Positions 50,496 to 58,756 are shown, counted from the first letter of the stretch. The stretch: 64,000 nt of DNA from an uncultured Clostridia bacterium (GCA_934754335.1 CAKVHY010000001.1:1-64000), one strand, 5' to 3'. Made by a program: numbers and translations. Notes: generated from the sequence alone by a model not told the origin.

Positions 50496-51035
50496 ATGAA
50501 ATATTTAGGCACTCAAATGAAAGAGATACTTGCTCTTTCAAGTTTAGACAATTTAATTAAACCAAAATTTTTGCAAGACACAAGAGTTTTGCAAGCACTA
50601 GATGAAGTTTTTAAACAAACGGAATTCGAAAATTTTGACGGGTTTTTAAATTCAGAATTTGCAAAAGAAAATTTTAGAACCATGAAAGATAGTGCTTTAG
50701 ATTTGGTTTCAAGTTATGACCCGTTCTCTAGAGCAAGAAGAGATATTAACTTCTGCAATTCTTTACAAACAAACGAAGACGGAACAACAGCATATGCTAT
50801 TTCTTCTTTGCCTGATTCTTTATTTATAGTTGTTCAAACTCCAGACTCTGAAACTATAATCACTAGCGGACTTAAGAAGAATGATGGAGTGGCAATTTGC
50901 AAATCTGAAAAGATTTCAGAGAATGTTATCACCAGAGAAACCACCGATTTTTACATAGCAAGAAATGGCAACGTTAAGATGGCATACGATAAAGATGAGT
51001 TGCCACTTGAAAGCCTTGAATTATATAAAAATTAG
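50496..51035 (+). CDS. Paralogue 3 of a new three-gene family
   Basis: A 179-residue soluble protein. The block order matches paralogues 1 and 2: MKEILALSSLDNLIKPKFL, then DEVFKQTEFENFDGFLNSEF, FRTMKDSALDLVS, a TNEDGTT position corresponding to NPNDEEN, a beta part (PDSLFIVVQTPDSETI), and DFYIARNGNVKMAYDKDE at the end. I start at the ATG at 50496, preceded by AGGTGGG; an in-frame GTG at 50484 is part of that site. A terminator follows, so this is the last gene of the operon. Confidence 0.7.
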   Translation: MKYLGTQMKEILALSSLDNLIKPKFLQDTRVLQALDEVFKQTEFENFDGFLNSEFAKENFRTMKDSALDLVSSYDPFSRARRDINFCNSLQTNEDGTTAYAISSLPDSLFIVVQTPDSETIITSGLKKNDGVAICKSEKISENVITRETTDFYIARNGNVKMAYDKDELPLESLELYKN

Positions 51036-51041
51036 TTTAAA

Positions 51042-51072
51042 AAAATCATAACGAAATTGTTATGATTTTTTT
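51042..51072. terminator. Bidirectional terminator
   Basis: An 11-bp perfect stem (AAAATCATAAC / GTTATGATTTT) with loop GAAATT and T/A runs on both sides. It lies between the convergent third paralogue and the rRNA methyltransferase. Confidence 0.9.
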
Positions 51073-52444
51073 ATTTTAACCTTAAATTTTTAGGAAAATA
51101 ATTTTTAACTTTTCCATTAACAACTTTTCCACCACCTAATATTAAGCCCTTATATTTAACCGCACAAATTCCATTTTCATTCTCAGTTTCTATCTCTAAA
51201 CCTTTTAAATAATCTATGTAATTATTATCATTTAATTCCACTATATTATTAAAATCTTTTCCAAAACTTGAGAAGAAGAAATGCGAATAATCCAATCTAT
51301 TTTTCACATATTCTCCAACTAAAACCCCAGCACATAAAGGTTTGATTTTGTCAAAATCCACCATACTATTTGGCAAAATGTATATATTTTCATTACATTT
51401 AACTATATTTAATGAATTTATATCTAAATTTAAAATCTTTTCCAAGTCTTTCAATATTATGCTCTTTTCTTTACTTTCCAATGGCTTGAATCCTGATTTT
51501 TTCAAAGCAAAATTTGCATCATTTTCTTCTCCAGATTCTCTTTTAAATAATGCCACGAATTGTCCTTCACCCCTAGATTTAAACGGATAGAACTTACAAG
51601 TTTTTGACAAATCAGCATCATCTTCTCCGTCTCCTTCAAAGCCTTCGTTTTTTATAATCTTAGGCAAATCTAAAAGATGAAAATCCATATTTTCTTCTAG
51701 GAATTTTTGCACCACATTTTCATCTTCCAATCTATTAAATGTACATGTGGAATAAACCAACAATCCCCCGCCCTTAACGCATTTGGCGGAATTAGACAAA
51801 ATCTCCAACTGTCTTATTGCCGAAGCCTTAACTTGCTCCAAACTCCATTCCGTCATCGCCTTAGGATTTTTTCTAAACATTCCTTCTCCGCTACATGGTG
51901 CATCAACCAAAACCTTATCAAATACAGCGGGCAAATTCCTAGATAGAGTTAAACTATCTTCGCTTGTAATAACCACATTTCTAAAGCCCTGCCTTGAAAT
52001 GTTTTCATATAGAATACTCACTCTTGAACTAACAATTTCATTCGAAACAAGCAAGCCTGTTCCATTTAAAGCAACGGCGAGTTCGCTACTTTTCCCGCCC
52101 GGTGCTGAGCAAACATCTAGCACTTTATCTTCAGGTTTTATATCTAACAAAAGTGCTGGAATCATAGCGAAAGGTTCTTGAACATATATTGCTCCGCCAA
52201 GATAAAGATATGTATTTCCAATCGCATCTTTATAATCTTTATCTAAATAAAATCCATTTGGATTAAAAGGGATTTCTTCAACCGGCAAGTTAGAAATTAA
52301 GTTCTCTTTATTAAATTTTATTGTATTTAACTGAATTGCCTTATATGAAAACTCTGAGAAACTTTTCACATATTTCTCATAATCTTCTCCAAGCAATTTC
52401 TTCATTTGATTTTCATAATCTAAAGGCAATGTTATTTTTTCCAT
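51071..52444 (-). CDS. RsmF-like rRNA (cytosine-5) methyltransferase
   Basis: A SAM-dependent m5C RNA methyltransferase of the NOL1/NOP2/Sun family, 457 residues, acting on a cytosine of rRNA. The SAM-binding motif is VLDVCSAPGGKSSELA near 105-120. Motif IV is DAPCSGEGMFRKN with one Cys, and motif VI is YSTCTFN with the catalytic Cys. The extended C-terminal part after about residue 300 resembles the PUA-like domain of RsmF/YebU, so I prefer RsmF over RsmB, which has a NusB domain. I start at the ATG at 52444. A TATAAT on the minus strand (52456-52451) lies six bases before it and no Shine-Dalgarno is seen, so the mRNA may be leaderless. Confidence 0.88.
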   Translation of the reverse strand: MEKITLPLDYENQMKKLLGEDYEKYVKSFSEFSYKAIQLNTIKFNKENLISNLPVEEIPFNPNGFYLDKDYKDAIGNTYLYLGGAIYVQEPFAMIPALLLDIKPEDKVLDVCSAPGGKSSELAVALNGTGLLVSNEIVSSRVSILYENISRQGFRNVVITSEDSLTLSRNLPAVFDKVLVDAPCSGEGMFRKNPKAMTEWSLEQVKASAIRQLEILSNSAKCVKGGGLLVYSTCTFNRLEDENVVQKFLEENMDFHLLDLPKIIKNEGFEGDGEDDADLSKTCKFYPFKSRGEGQFVALFKRESGEENDANFALKKSGFKPLESKEKSIILKDLEKILNLDINSLNIVKCNENIYILPNSMVDFDKIKPLCAGVLVGEYVKNRLDYSHFFFSSFGKDFNNIVELNDNNYIDYLKGLEIETENENGICAVKYKGLILGGGKVVNGKVKNYFPKNLRLK

Positions 52445-52456
52445 AGCAATATTATA
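52445..52456 (-). promoter_or_regulatory. -10 element implying a leaderless mRNA
   Basis: TATAAT at 52456-52451 (minus) followed by exactly six bases and the ATG, the same spacing as at the XRE gene at 5264. No good -35 hexamer is evident. Confidence 0.5.
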
Positions 52457-52548
52457 CAATATTTTAGAAATTTTTCTACATATAATTAATAAAATTTTTA
52501 AATTGTTAGAATTTTATAATTATTACATAAATACTACTTAACTTATTT

Positions 52549-53787
52549 TTATTTAAAGTAACTTTCAGGGTGGATTGTATGCTCTTTTTTTATATCTAGT
52601 TTTTTTAATCTCTCATCTTTTAAAACATTTGAACTCTGAAACACCAAGTTGCCATACTTTTTCTTAAGCCTGTTCACTACTTCTTCCACTCTATATTGTT
52701 TCTCCAATTTTTCACAATCATAAAGAAACGAAAATTGCACTGGACTTTCGTCAAAACCTGAAACGCTTATTCCCATCGCTCTAATTTTTTCTTTAAAGTT
52801 ATAGTTTGATTTTAAAAGATTATATGCCTGCGTTTCCAAGTTCGAACAAACTAAAACGTTTGGATTTAATGCACAAGAATAGCCCACTGAATTCAACAAA
52901 CAATCTTTCACATATACTGATAAAGTTTTTGCGGTTTTCAAGTTATAATCTCTTGCTCTATAGATTATACTTTCACTTAATAAGCCTATCAAACTTTTGA
53001 TTTCATTTGTATCAATAATGTCTTTATAATTAGTTAAACTATTTCCAATTGATTTAAATGGAACTAAATCGTTATCGTTTCTTACAGGACTTAAATCCAA
53101 ACCATTTGCAAAGTTATATAAATATTCACCCCATTTGCCTAGCAAAGTTTTCAAAATTTTTAGGTCTGTTTTTGCCAAATCCCCAATTGTAAACACATTA
53201 ATTTTATTAAGTTTTTTCTTTGTGGCTTTTCCAACATAAAGCAAGTCTTCCACCGGCAAATCAAAAATCTTTTCTTCCTTATTTTCTTCCGTTATCTCAA
53301 ACACGCCATCTCGTCCTGCCTGGTCAGAACCCAACTTCGCATAAATTTTATTATAACTTATTCCCACGGAAACTGTTAGACCAATTTCACTTTTTATTGC
53401 TTCTTTAATCTTAATTGCAATATTATATGCACTTCCAAACAATTGCAAACTATCTGTTACATCTAGCCAACACTCGTCAATTCCAAAAGGCTCAATTTTA
53501 TCAGTATATCGCCTATAAATATTTTTTACTTTTTTTGAATACTTTAAATATAATTCAAACCTTGCATTCACCTCCACCAAGTCCTTACATAGTTGCCTTG
53601 CTTCCCATAAAACCATGCCAGTTTTTATGCCCATACTTTTTGCAAGAGCATTTTTAGCAAGCACCACACCATGGCGTGCGTCTGCATCACCACAAACACA
53701 CAAGGCTTTATCTTTATATTTAGGTCTTAACAAACACTCCACGGACGCATAAAAATTATTTAAATCCACATGTAAAATACTTCGCAT
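52549..53787 (-). CDS. Y-family DNA polymerase (DinB/UmuC type)
   Basis: A translesion DNA polymerase of 412 residues. The catalytic palm has DLNNFYASVE near residues 7-16 and GIDECWLDVT near 101-110, where Ile-Asp-Glu supplies the metal ligands. The thumb HhH region (YVGKATKKKLNKINVFTIGD) and the little-finger domain (KSIGNSLTNY) follow. The SIDE-type motif reads GIDECW instead of SIDEVF, a variant found in Firmicute UvrX/YqjW-like polymerases. The sequence does not tell DinB from UmuC. No LexA box (CGAAC-N4-GTTCG) is visible upstream, and no Shine-Dalgarno precedes the ATG. Confidence 0.9.
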   Translation of the reverse strand: MRSILHVDLNNFYASVECLLRPKYKDKALCVCGDADARHGVVLAKNALAKSMGIKTGMVLWEARQLCKDLVEVNARFELYLKYSKKVKNIYRRYTDKIEPFGIDECWLDVTDSLQLFGSAYNIAIKIKEAIKSEIGLTVSVGISYNKIYAKLGSDQAGRDGVFEITEENKEEKIFDLPVEDLLYVGKATKKKLNKINVFTIGDLAKTDLKILKTLLGKWGEYLYNFANGLDLSPVRNDNDLVPFKSIGNSLTNYKDIIDTNEIKSLIGLLSESIIYRARDYNLKTAKTLSVYVKDCLLNSVGYSCALNPNVLVCSNLETQAYNLLKSNYNFKEKIRAMGISVSGFDESPVQFSFLYDCEKLEKQYRVEEVVNRLKKKYGNLVFQSSNVLKDERLKKLDIKKEHTIHPESYFK

Positions 53788-53794
53788 AGTTTAA

Positions 53795-53826
53795 TTTATG
53801 CGATTTAATTAAAATTTAAGCATAAA
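53795..53826. promoter_or_regulatory. Inverted repeat upstream of the polymerase gene
   Basis: Arms TTTATGC (53795-53801) and GCATAAA (53820-53826) with an 18-bp A/T-rich spacer, 8-39 bp upstream of the ATG. It could be an operator; the evidence is symmetry and position only. Confidence 0.3.
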
Positions 53827-53876
53827 AAAATCTCCAGTTTAATGGAGATAAAAAAATCGGCATAAACCGATTTTAA
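53824..53876 (-). terminator. Tandem terminators of the 203-residue gene
   Basis: On the minus strand two hairpins follow in order: AATCGG / CCGATT then T7 (53850-53875), and ATCTCC / GGAGAT then T7 (53824-53849). Confidence 0.9.
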
Positions 53877-54484
53877 TTATTCATTTGATGAACATCGCCT
53901 TGAATTTCAGGCAATCTATCTTCTGCATCCTTCATTCCATCTCTTAAAAACCCTAGAGCAATCTCTTCATTTTTAGTCAAATCACCCCATTGCTTATCAC
54001 TTTGGATAATTCTATCCACATAAGCAGAATTGAAATTATCTCTTTTAACTTTTAAATTGTTCCAAAAATATCTATCACCGAGTTTTGCAGAATATTTTCC
54101 AATAACATCGAATGCCTTACCAACTCTATCTTTATCTATTTCTTCATTTTCAATTATATCAATTAAATGTTTTCTAATTCCGCAAGAATTTGTGATAAGA
54201 CTATAATTTCCGTCCATAAATCTAGATAATCTTGTACTATAAGTATCAATCTCATGTGCTCTATGATTATCTGTGGCAAAATATGAAACAAATGTGGAGA
54301 AATCCTTCAAACTATCGTTTTTATCCATTCTTTCAGTTCTAGACATCTCTTCAGATTTCCAAGCAGTGGCTAACCAACCACCAGTGGCTTCACGAATAAA
54401 ATTAACTTCTGCTTCAGTTAGTTCATCTAACACCTTTTCTTCTTCTTCCACAGCATCAAAACTTTGCGTGTTATTCAAATCCAT
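53873..54484 (-). CDS. Hypothetical 203-residue soluble protein
   Basis: An all-helical-looking protein with no family I recognise. It begins with an acidic stretch (AVEEEEKVLDELTEAEVNF), then REATGGWLATAWKSEEMSR, and a middle with MDGNYSLITNSCGIRKHLID. The C-terminal third reads KQWGDLTKNEEIALGFLRDG. There is one Cys and no signal or membrane segment. AGGGG precedes the ATG. It has its own promoter and double terminator. The promoter shares TTGACA-N17-TAAACT with the three-paralogue operon. Its neighbours (polymerase, amidase) give no hint of function. Confidence 0.65.
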   Translation of the reverse strand: MDLNNTQSFDAVEEEEKVLDELTEAEVNFIREATGGWLATAWKSEEMSRTERMDKNDSLKDFSTFVSYFATDNHRAHEIDTYSTRLSRFMDGNYSLITNSCGIRKHLIDIIENEEIDKDRVGKAFDVIGKYSAKLGDRYFWNNLKVKRDNFNSAYVDRIIQSDKQWGDLTKNEEIALGFLRDGMKDAEDRLPEIQGDVHQMNN

Positions 54485-54532
54485 AGTTTACCCCTTTTTG
54501 GCGATTAAAAATCGTACTTTATTACTATGGTA

Positions 54533-54561
54533 AGTTTAACACATATTACGCTTTATGTCAA
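54533..54561 (-). promoter_or_regulatory. Promoter of the 203-residue gene
   Basis: TTGACA (54561-54556) and TAAACT (54538-54533) with a 17-bp spacer on the minus strand, followed by TACCATA. Confidence 0.7.
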
Positions 54562-54570
54562 TCATTTATA

Positions 54571-55269
54571 TTAATCATTATGCAAACCCAAGTATTTAAT
54601 CACTCCACAAGCAATAGTATAAGCCACTTTCTCCTGATAATTTTCGCTTATAAGCAACGCTTCTTCTTCCGCATTTGTTAAATATCCGCATTCAACTATA
54701 ACTGATGGCATCTCAGTACACTTCAAAAGATAATAATCGCCATAACTTATGCTTGTCCTTGCATCAGGCAGATTAGAAATTAATTGTGATTGAATAGCAT
54801 TTGCAAACTTTTCGCTTTCAGTATCTTTTTCCATGCAAAAAACCTGTGCACCTTTAGAATGGGACGATGGATATGAATTCTGGTGAATTGAAATCACAAG
54901 GTCGGGATTAGATTTTTCAATTATGGCTTTACGTTTTGCCATATCATCTTTTTTATAATTATCCACATTTTCAGAATATAATCCGCTTTCATTTTCCCTT
55001 GTTAAAACCACTCTAAACCCTAGGTTTACAAACTGCGTTTTTAGTTTCTTTACAATCTGCAAATTGACTTCACTTTCGATTGTTCCATTCACCCCTGTAA
55101 CGCCATTATCTCGTCCACCATGCCCAGCATCTAACACAATTGTATACGGAACTATTGCATTTTCCGTGTGTTTTATTCTCCCAACACCTATCGCCAAACA
55201 TAATATCATTATTGTCACCACAGTCACAGCAATCACATTTTTTAACTTAACACATCTAATTATTTTCAT
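54571..55269 (-). CDS. cwlD: N-acetylmuramoyl-L-alanine amidase, CwlD-like
   Basis: Zinc amidase of the Amidase_3 family, 232 residues. In Bacillus, CwlD removes peptides from muramic acid as the first step towards the muramic-delta-lactam of spore cortex, the substrate of SleB. An N-terminal membrane helix (about 10-30) precedes VLDAGHGGRDNG (first zinc His), TIESEVNLQIVK (Glu ligand), LVISIHQNSYPS (second His) and VIVECGYLTNAEE (catalytic Glu). The DARTSISYGDYYLLKCTEMP segment is close to CwlD of spore formers. No gerD or pdaA is nearby. It is divergent from vanW. Confidence 0.85.
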   Translation of the reverse strand: MKIIRCVKLKNVIAVTVVTIMILCLAIGVGRIKHTENAIVPYTIVLDAGHGGRDNGVTGVNGTIESEVNLQIVKKLKTQFVNLGFRVVLTRENESGLYSENVDNYKKDDMAKRKAIIEKSNPDLVISIHQNSYPSSHSKGAQVFCMEKDTESEKFANAIQSQLISNLPDARTSISYGDYYLLKCTEMPSVIVECGYLTNAEEEALLISENYQEKVAYTIACGVIKYLGLHND

Positions 55270-55373
55270 AATATTATATTTATTAAAAAAGTACTATCAA
55301 TAGAACAAATATTAAGTTATCTTTTGCATAATTTCCTTGCAATTATAAAAACTATAATAACTAGGAGATTATT

Positions 55374-56870
55374 ATGAAGAAAAAAAGAAAGTCATCATTA
55401 AAAACACTTACAATTCTATCTATCTTAACTTGTTTTATAGTTACAGCAATAATCGCACAGATTTTTCTAATCGACCAAACTGCCGACACCATGCTAACAA
55501 ATTCCATAAACGGAATAAATGTACGTGGTGCAACCCCAACCGAAGTGAACGCAACGCTTGTTAATCACTATAAAACTCAAGCCAAGGATTTCAAGTTAAA
55601 TTTAAAATACAAAGATAAAACTTGGACTTTGACTGATGAAGACTTTGAAGTGAACTCCAATATTCACACGATAATCGAAGAAAAACTAAGGCGAGAAAAG
55701 GAACTAAATAATCATGATAAAAAAGTGAACCTTATTTCTATGTTATTAGGTAAGGGCGAAAGTTTACAAGTTTCTTTCAATTATATTTACACAGGTCTAG
55801 ACGAAAAAATAGACAACATTATTTCTGAAATTGAAAAAGAGCCTAAAGACAGCAAAGTGAAGTTTAATCCAGATAACAAAAATATGTTTGAAATTGTAAA
55901 AGAAGAAATTGGAATAGAAGTGGATAAAAACCTTCTATATGAAAAAATAAACGAACAATTTATAAACTCAAACGTTATAAATGTTGAGATTCCTACTAAT
56001 GAAATTTTGCCAACCATCACCGAAAACGAAACTAAGGACTACACTAAATTGATTGCAAAATTCTCCACCAATGTTTCAGACAGCACAGGCGGAAGAAAAT
56101 CCAACGTTAAATTAGCATTATCTAAATTTAATGGCATGGTGATAAATCCTGATGAAGAAGTTTCTTTTAATAAAATCACCAGCCCGCACACATTAGAGAA
56201 TGGCTATAAAATTGCAACAATCATTTTAAACGGAAAATTTGTTGACGGAGTTGGCGGTGGAATTTGCCAAGCAAGCACCACTCTATATAATGCACTTCTA
56301 CAAACTGGCATTGAAATTAAAGAAGTGAACAAACACACCCTTCCCGTTAGATATGTACCACTTGCGTTAGATGCAATGGTGGCTGAAGGAATTTCGGATT
56401 TGAAATTTAAGAACACTCGCCCATATCCTTTGTTTATAAAAACATATTCCACAAGCGATAATGTTACTGTTGAAATTTACAGCCACGATTTAGATGGAAT
56501 TTCATACAAAACAAGAAGCGAAACGCTAAAAGAACTTCCTGCTCTTAGCGATATAGTTAAAAAAGATACAAACAAAGAATATCAAGATAAAGTTTTATTC
56601 GAAGGCGAATATTACAGGCTAACATATCCACGTGGTGGTTACGTTGCCAAAGCATATCTTCAAACATATAAAGATGGAAAATTGATTGAAGAACAAGAAA
56701 TAAGAAACGAAACTTATCAACCCCAACATGGCATTATAATTGAAGGAGCAGAAAAAGCACCTGAGAATTTAAAGACAATTGAAGATACCGTTACAAGTGC
56801 CGAAAATTATACACATGGTATAAATATAAATAATGAAAATTACACCATTCCTTCGAACATTTGTCCGTGA
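55374..56870 (+). CDS. VanW-family protein
   Basis: A 498-residue membrane-anchored protein. An N-terminal helix (about 10-33) is followed by a region resembling the PG_binding_4 domain (NGINVRGATPTEVNATLVNH; two such units up to about residue 220). The VanW domain at about 230-380 carries SFNKITSPHTLENGYK, GVGGGICQASTTLYNALLQ and DLKFKNTRPYPLFIK. The last 110 residues are a short beta domain of G5 or unknown type. Function of VanW proteins is not known; a cell-wall role is likely. It is located right of the CwlD-like gene and ends at the DnaA-box region. Confidence 0.85.
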   Translation: MKKKRKSSLKTLTILSILTCFIVTAIIAQIFLIDQTADTMLTNSINGINVRGATPTEVNATLVNHYKTQAKDFKLNLKYKDKTWTLTDEDFEVNSNIHTIIEEKLRREKELNNHDKKVNLISMLLGKGESLQVSFNYIYTGLDEKIDNIISEIEKEPKDSKVKFNPDNKNMFEIVKEEIGIEVDKNLLYEKINEQFINSNVINVEIPTNEILPTITENETKDYTKLIAKFSTNVSDSTGGRKSNVKLALSKFNGMVINPDEEVSFNKITSPHTLENGYKIATIILNGKFVDGVGGGICQASTTLYNALLQTGIEIKEVNKHTLPVRYVPLALDAMVAEGISDLKFKNTRPYPLFIKTYSTSDNVTVEIYSHDLDGISYKTRSETLKELPALSDIVKKDTNKEYQDKVLFEGEYYRLTYPRGGYVAKAYLQTYKDGKLIEEQEIRNETYQPQHGIIIEGAEKAPENLKTIEDTVTSAENYTHGININNENYTIPSNICP

Positions 56871-57179
56871 AACTACGACTAAAATGTGCATAACTGCCAG
56901 ATATTCACTTATTTTTGGTAAAAAATAGGCTATTTTTCAAAAAAGTTGTCATAAGTTATGTGGATAAGTAACGTGTCTTATGTGGATATGTGGATAACTT
57001 TAAAAAATTCGACAAAATTTATTCATTTTCGCGTTTATTTATGCATTATTTAATAAATATGCATAAAATTTTATAACCATACAAGCCCGATTTTGTGGAT
57101 AACTTAATCATTTTAGAACATTTTTTAATTATTTCAGCCCTTTAAAAGCCCCTTTCGAAAAAATTATGACAAAAAATTA

Positions 57180-57215
57180 GAACAAAGCATGGGATTTCTC
57201 CACAATGCTTTGTTC
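57180..57215. terminator. Bidirectional terminator next to yyaC
   Basis: 11-bp perfect arms (GAACAAAGCAT / ATGCTTTGTTC) with a partly paired 14-nt loop. T-rich sequence follows in both directions. It can end yyaC on the minus strand. Confidence 0.75.
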
Positions 57216-57288
57216 TTTATTTATACATAAACAATCGGGTGGGTTTTATGAGAATAAGAATAACCTTTAGATTGGAAAAATGTTTTAA

Positions 57289-57353
57289 TGTATAGCAAAA
57301 ACTTTTATCTTTTGTATGCCAATCAATGAATTAACTTTCTTACTTGCTATACA
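57289..57353. repeat. Spaced inverted repeat downstream of yyaC
   Basis: 10-bp perfect arms TGTATAGCAA (57289-57298) and TTGCTATACA (57344-57353) with a 45-bp spacer, ending 2 bp before the yyaC stop codon. No known site such as parS matches. Confidence 0.5.
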
Positions 57354-57355
57354 CC

Positions 57356-57883
57356 TCATACTATGTTCAAATTATCTAAAGTGTTACATTCTTTTAGTTT
57401 ATCTGAAAAAATAATTCCTGCATTTATAATCTTAGCGGTCAGATCTGCCACGTTATTTAACTCCAACTTTTTATTGCCCCAAAGCCCCATAGAATTTAAC
57501 GACGCACAAATGCAAAAATCTCCAAGCGTTTGGTTGTTATAAATAGACCTTCCCTTGCCATAAAGCAAAAGGTTTCTATCTTCCCTATTTGAGAGTTTTG
57601 AAACCACCACTATTATCTTACTATTTTTATGCCTATTTGAAACAAACTTAATGGCGGTGTTTAAATTCTTTTCGCAAATATTATTTTTATTTCTTCCATA
57701 AACATAGGCCTTTGCCCTATATTTCAAAACTAAAAGTTCCGCCACCATCTTAGCATATATAGCCCCAGTTCCGCATTCGCCCAAGCACAGAACAACCGGA
57801 AAGTTATCCGAACTTATCAATTCTTCTGCCAAGTTTAATGCTGGAGTTAGACCTAAATTTTCTTCAATGTTTAAACTATTCAT
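57356..57883 (-). CDS. yyaC: YyaC-family spore protein (DUF1256)
   Basis: A 175-residue protein related to the germination protease GPR and called a putative spore protease; its activity is not established. The family core is visible: LCLGECGTGAIYAKMVAELL near residues 33-52 and GNKKLELNNVADLTAKIINA near the C terminus, with conserved Gly and acidic residues in between. No signal peptide. In B. subtilis yyaC is sporulation-expressed and sits in the oriC-proximal region. It is here beside the cluster of DnaA boxes. It is monocistronic and divergent from the CvpA-like gene. Confidence 0.85.
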   Translation of the reverse strand: MNSLNIEENLGLTPALNLAEELISSDNFPVVLCLGECGTGAIYAKMVAELLVLKYRAKAYVYGRNKNNICEKNLNTAIKFVSNRHKNSKIIVVVSKLSNREDRNLLLYGKGRSIYNNQTLGDFCICASLNSMGLWGNKKLELNNVADLTAKIINAGIIFSDKLKECNTLDNLNIV

Positions 57884-58019
57884 ATATTTATCCTTAAGTT
57901 AAGTATTAACAGATTAAAAGATTATAAACCTAAAATTAAATAATCTCTTCGCCACAAAACTTTTAAAAGTTTTAACATGTTTATAAATATAAAAAATTTC
58001 AAATCAGGCAAAAATCAAT

Positions 58020-58047
58020 ATGACATTCTCAGATTATGTGTTATACT
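58020..58047 (+). promoter_or_regulatory. Extended -10 promoter of the CvpA-like gene
   Basis: ATGACA (58020-58025), 16-bp spacer and TATACT (58042-58047) preceded by TGT, an extended -10 element. Confidence 0.65.
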
Positions 58048-58070
58048 AAAAAAAACAAATGGAGAAAACA

Positions 58071-58682
58071 ATGGCATTAATAGATATAATCTTTTTAATA
58101 TTTATTGGATTATTTGCTTTGGTTGGACTATGGAAAGGTTTAGTTGATAGCGTTGTATCTTTATTTAGTTCTTTATTCTCGGTGGCGATTGCAATATTCT
58201 TAGGCTCATACGTGGCAGATTTTGTTCGTTCGCTTATAGATATTGATGGTTATCTAGATGCATTACTTACTGATGTATTTAAAATAACTGCAGAGAATAT
58301 TGAATTTTTAGGTATGACGGTGGCAAGAGTGAAAGTTGCAAATTACTTAGCCACAATTTTAATTATCGTTCTAACTTATATAGTTTTAATGCTTGCAATC
58401 GGAATTATAAAAAGAATTTTGGGCTCTCTTACAGAATCTAGCAGTTTGCTAAAAGGCTTAAATAGAATCCTTGGAATGATATTTGGAGCATTAAAAGGAT
58501 TATTTATCGTTTGTTGCCTATTTGCAGTTTTAACAATGGTTAGTTTCGTTGAACCGCTAAGAGTTAAGTTTGAACCGATGATTCAGGATTCAAAGTACGT
58601 TTCTGTGGTTTACGATAAAACCAACGAATTTGTTGAAAATAAATTAAGAGATAAATTAGAAAACTCAATAACCGAATCTTAG
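58071..58682 (+). CDS. CvpA-family membrane protein
   Basis: A 203-residue membrane protein of the CvpA family (colicin V production protein-like). Four hydrophobic segments lie at about 2-20, 24-46, 80-105 and 128-155, with the typical GLWKGLVDSVVSL near 18-30 and LKGLNRILGMIFGALKGL near 124-141. Family members are linked to cell-envelope robustness and septation, but their mechanism is unclear. I start at the ATG at 58071, after GGAG; the ATG at 58059 is part of that site. A terminator follows. Confidence 0.8.
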   Translation: MALIDIIFLIFIGLFALVGLWKGLVDSVVSLFSSLFSVAIAIFLGSYVADFVRSLIDIDGYLDALLTDVFKITAENIEFLGMTVARVKVANYLATILIIVLTYIVLMLAIGIIKRILGSLTESSSLLKGLNRILGMIFGALKGLFIVCCLFAVLTMVSFVEPLRVKFEPMIQDSKYVSVVYDKTNEFVENKLRDKLENSITES

Positions 58683-58697
58683 AGATTCAAAATTTTT

Positions 58698-58731
58698 CCA
58701 CCCCAAATTTAGTTTTGGGGGGATTTTTTTA
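58698..58731 (+). terminator. Terminator of the CvpA-like gene
   Basis: ACCCCAAA / TTTGGGGG-type stem followed by ATTTTTTT on the plus strand, 16 bp past the stop codon. Confidence 0.85.
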
Positions 58732-58756
58732 AAATTAACAATAAGGGAGAAAAAAA

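Larger units (their letters stand above)
56871..57355. other. Candidate oriC or DnaA-binding region
   Basis: A 485-bp AT-rich region without genes. It contains four matches to the DnaA box TTATNCACA, all in the same orientation: TGTGCATAA at 56885-56893 and TGTGGATAA at 56959-56967, 56989-56997 and 57094-57102. A one-mismatch TGTGGATAT lies at 56981-56989 and a one-mismatch TTCTCCACA in the opposite sense at 57195-57203. Between the last two boxes is an AT-rich palindrome around TTATGCAT / ATGCATAA (57039-57066) that could unwind. yyaC, which in Bacillus subtilis lies close to oriC, is the next gene. dnaA and dnaN are not in the window. Confidence 0.55.

Noticed and set aside
57249..57296. 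A 15-codon ORF (MRIRITFRLEKCFNV) after a GGTGGG
   Set aside because: It is very short, runs into the inverted repeat and has no similarity I can defend; probably chance.
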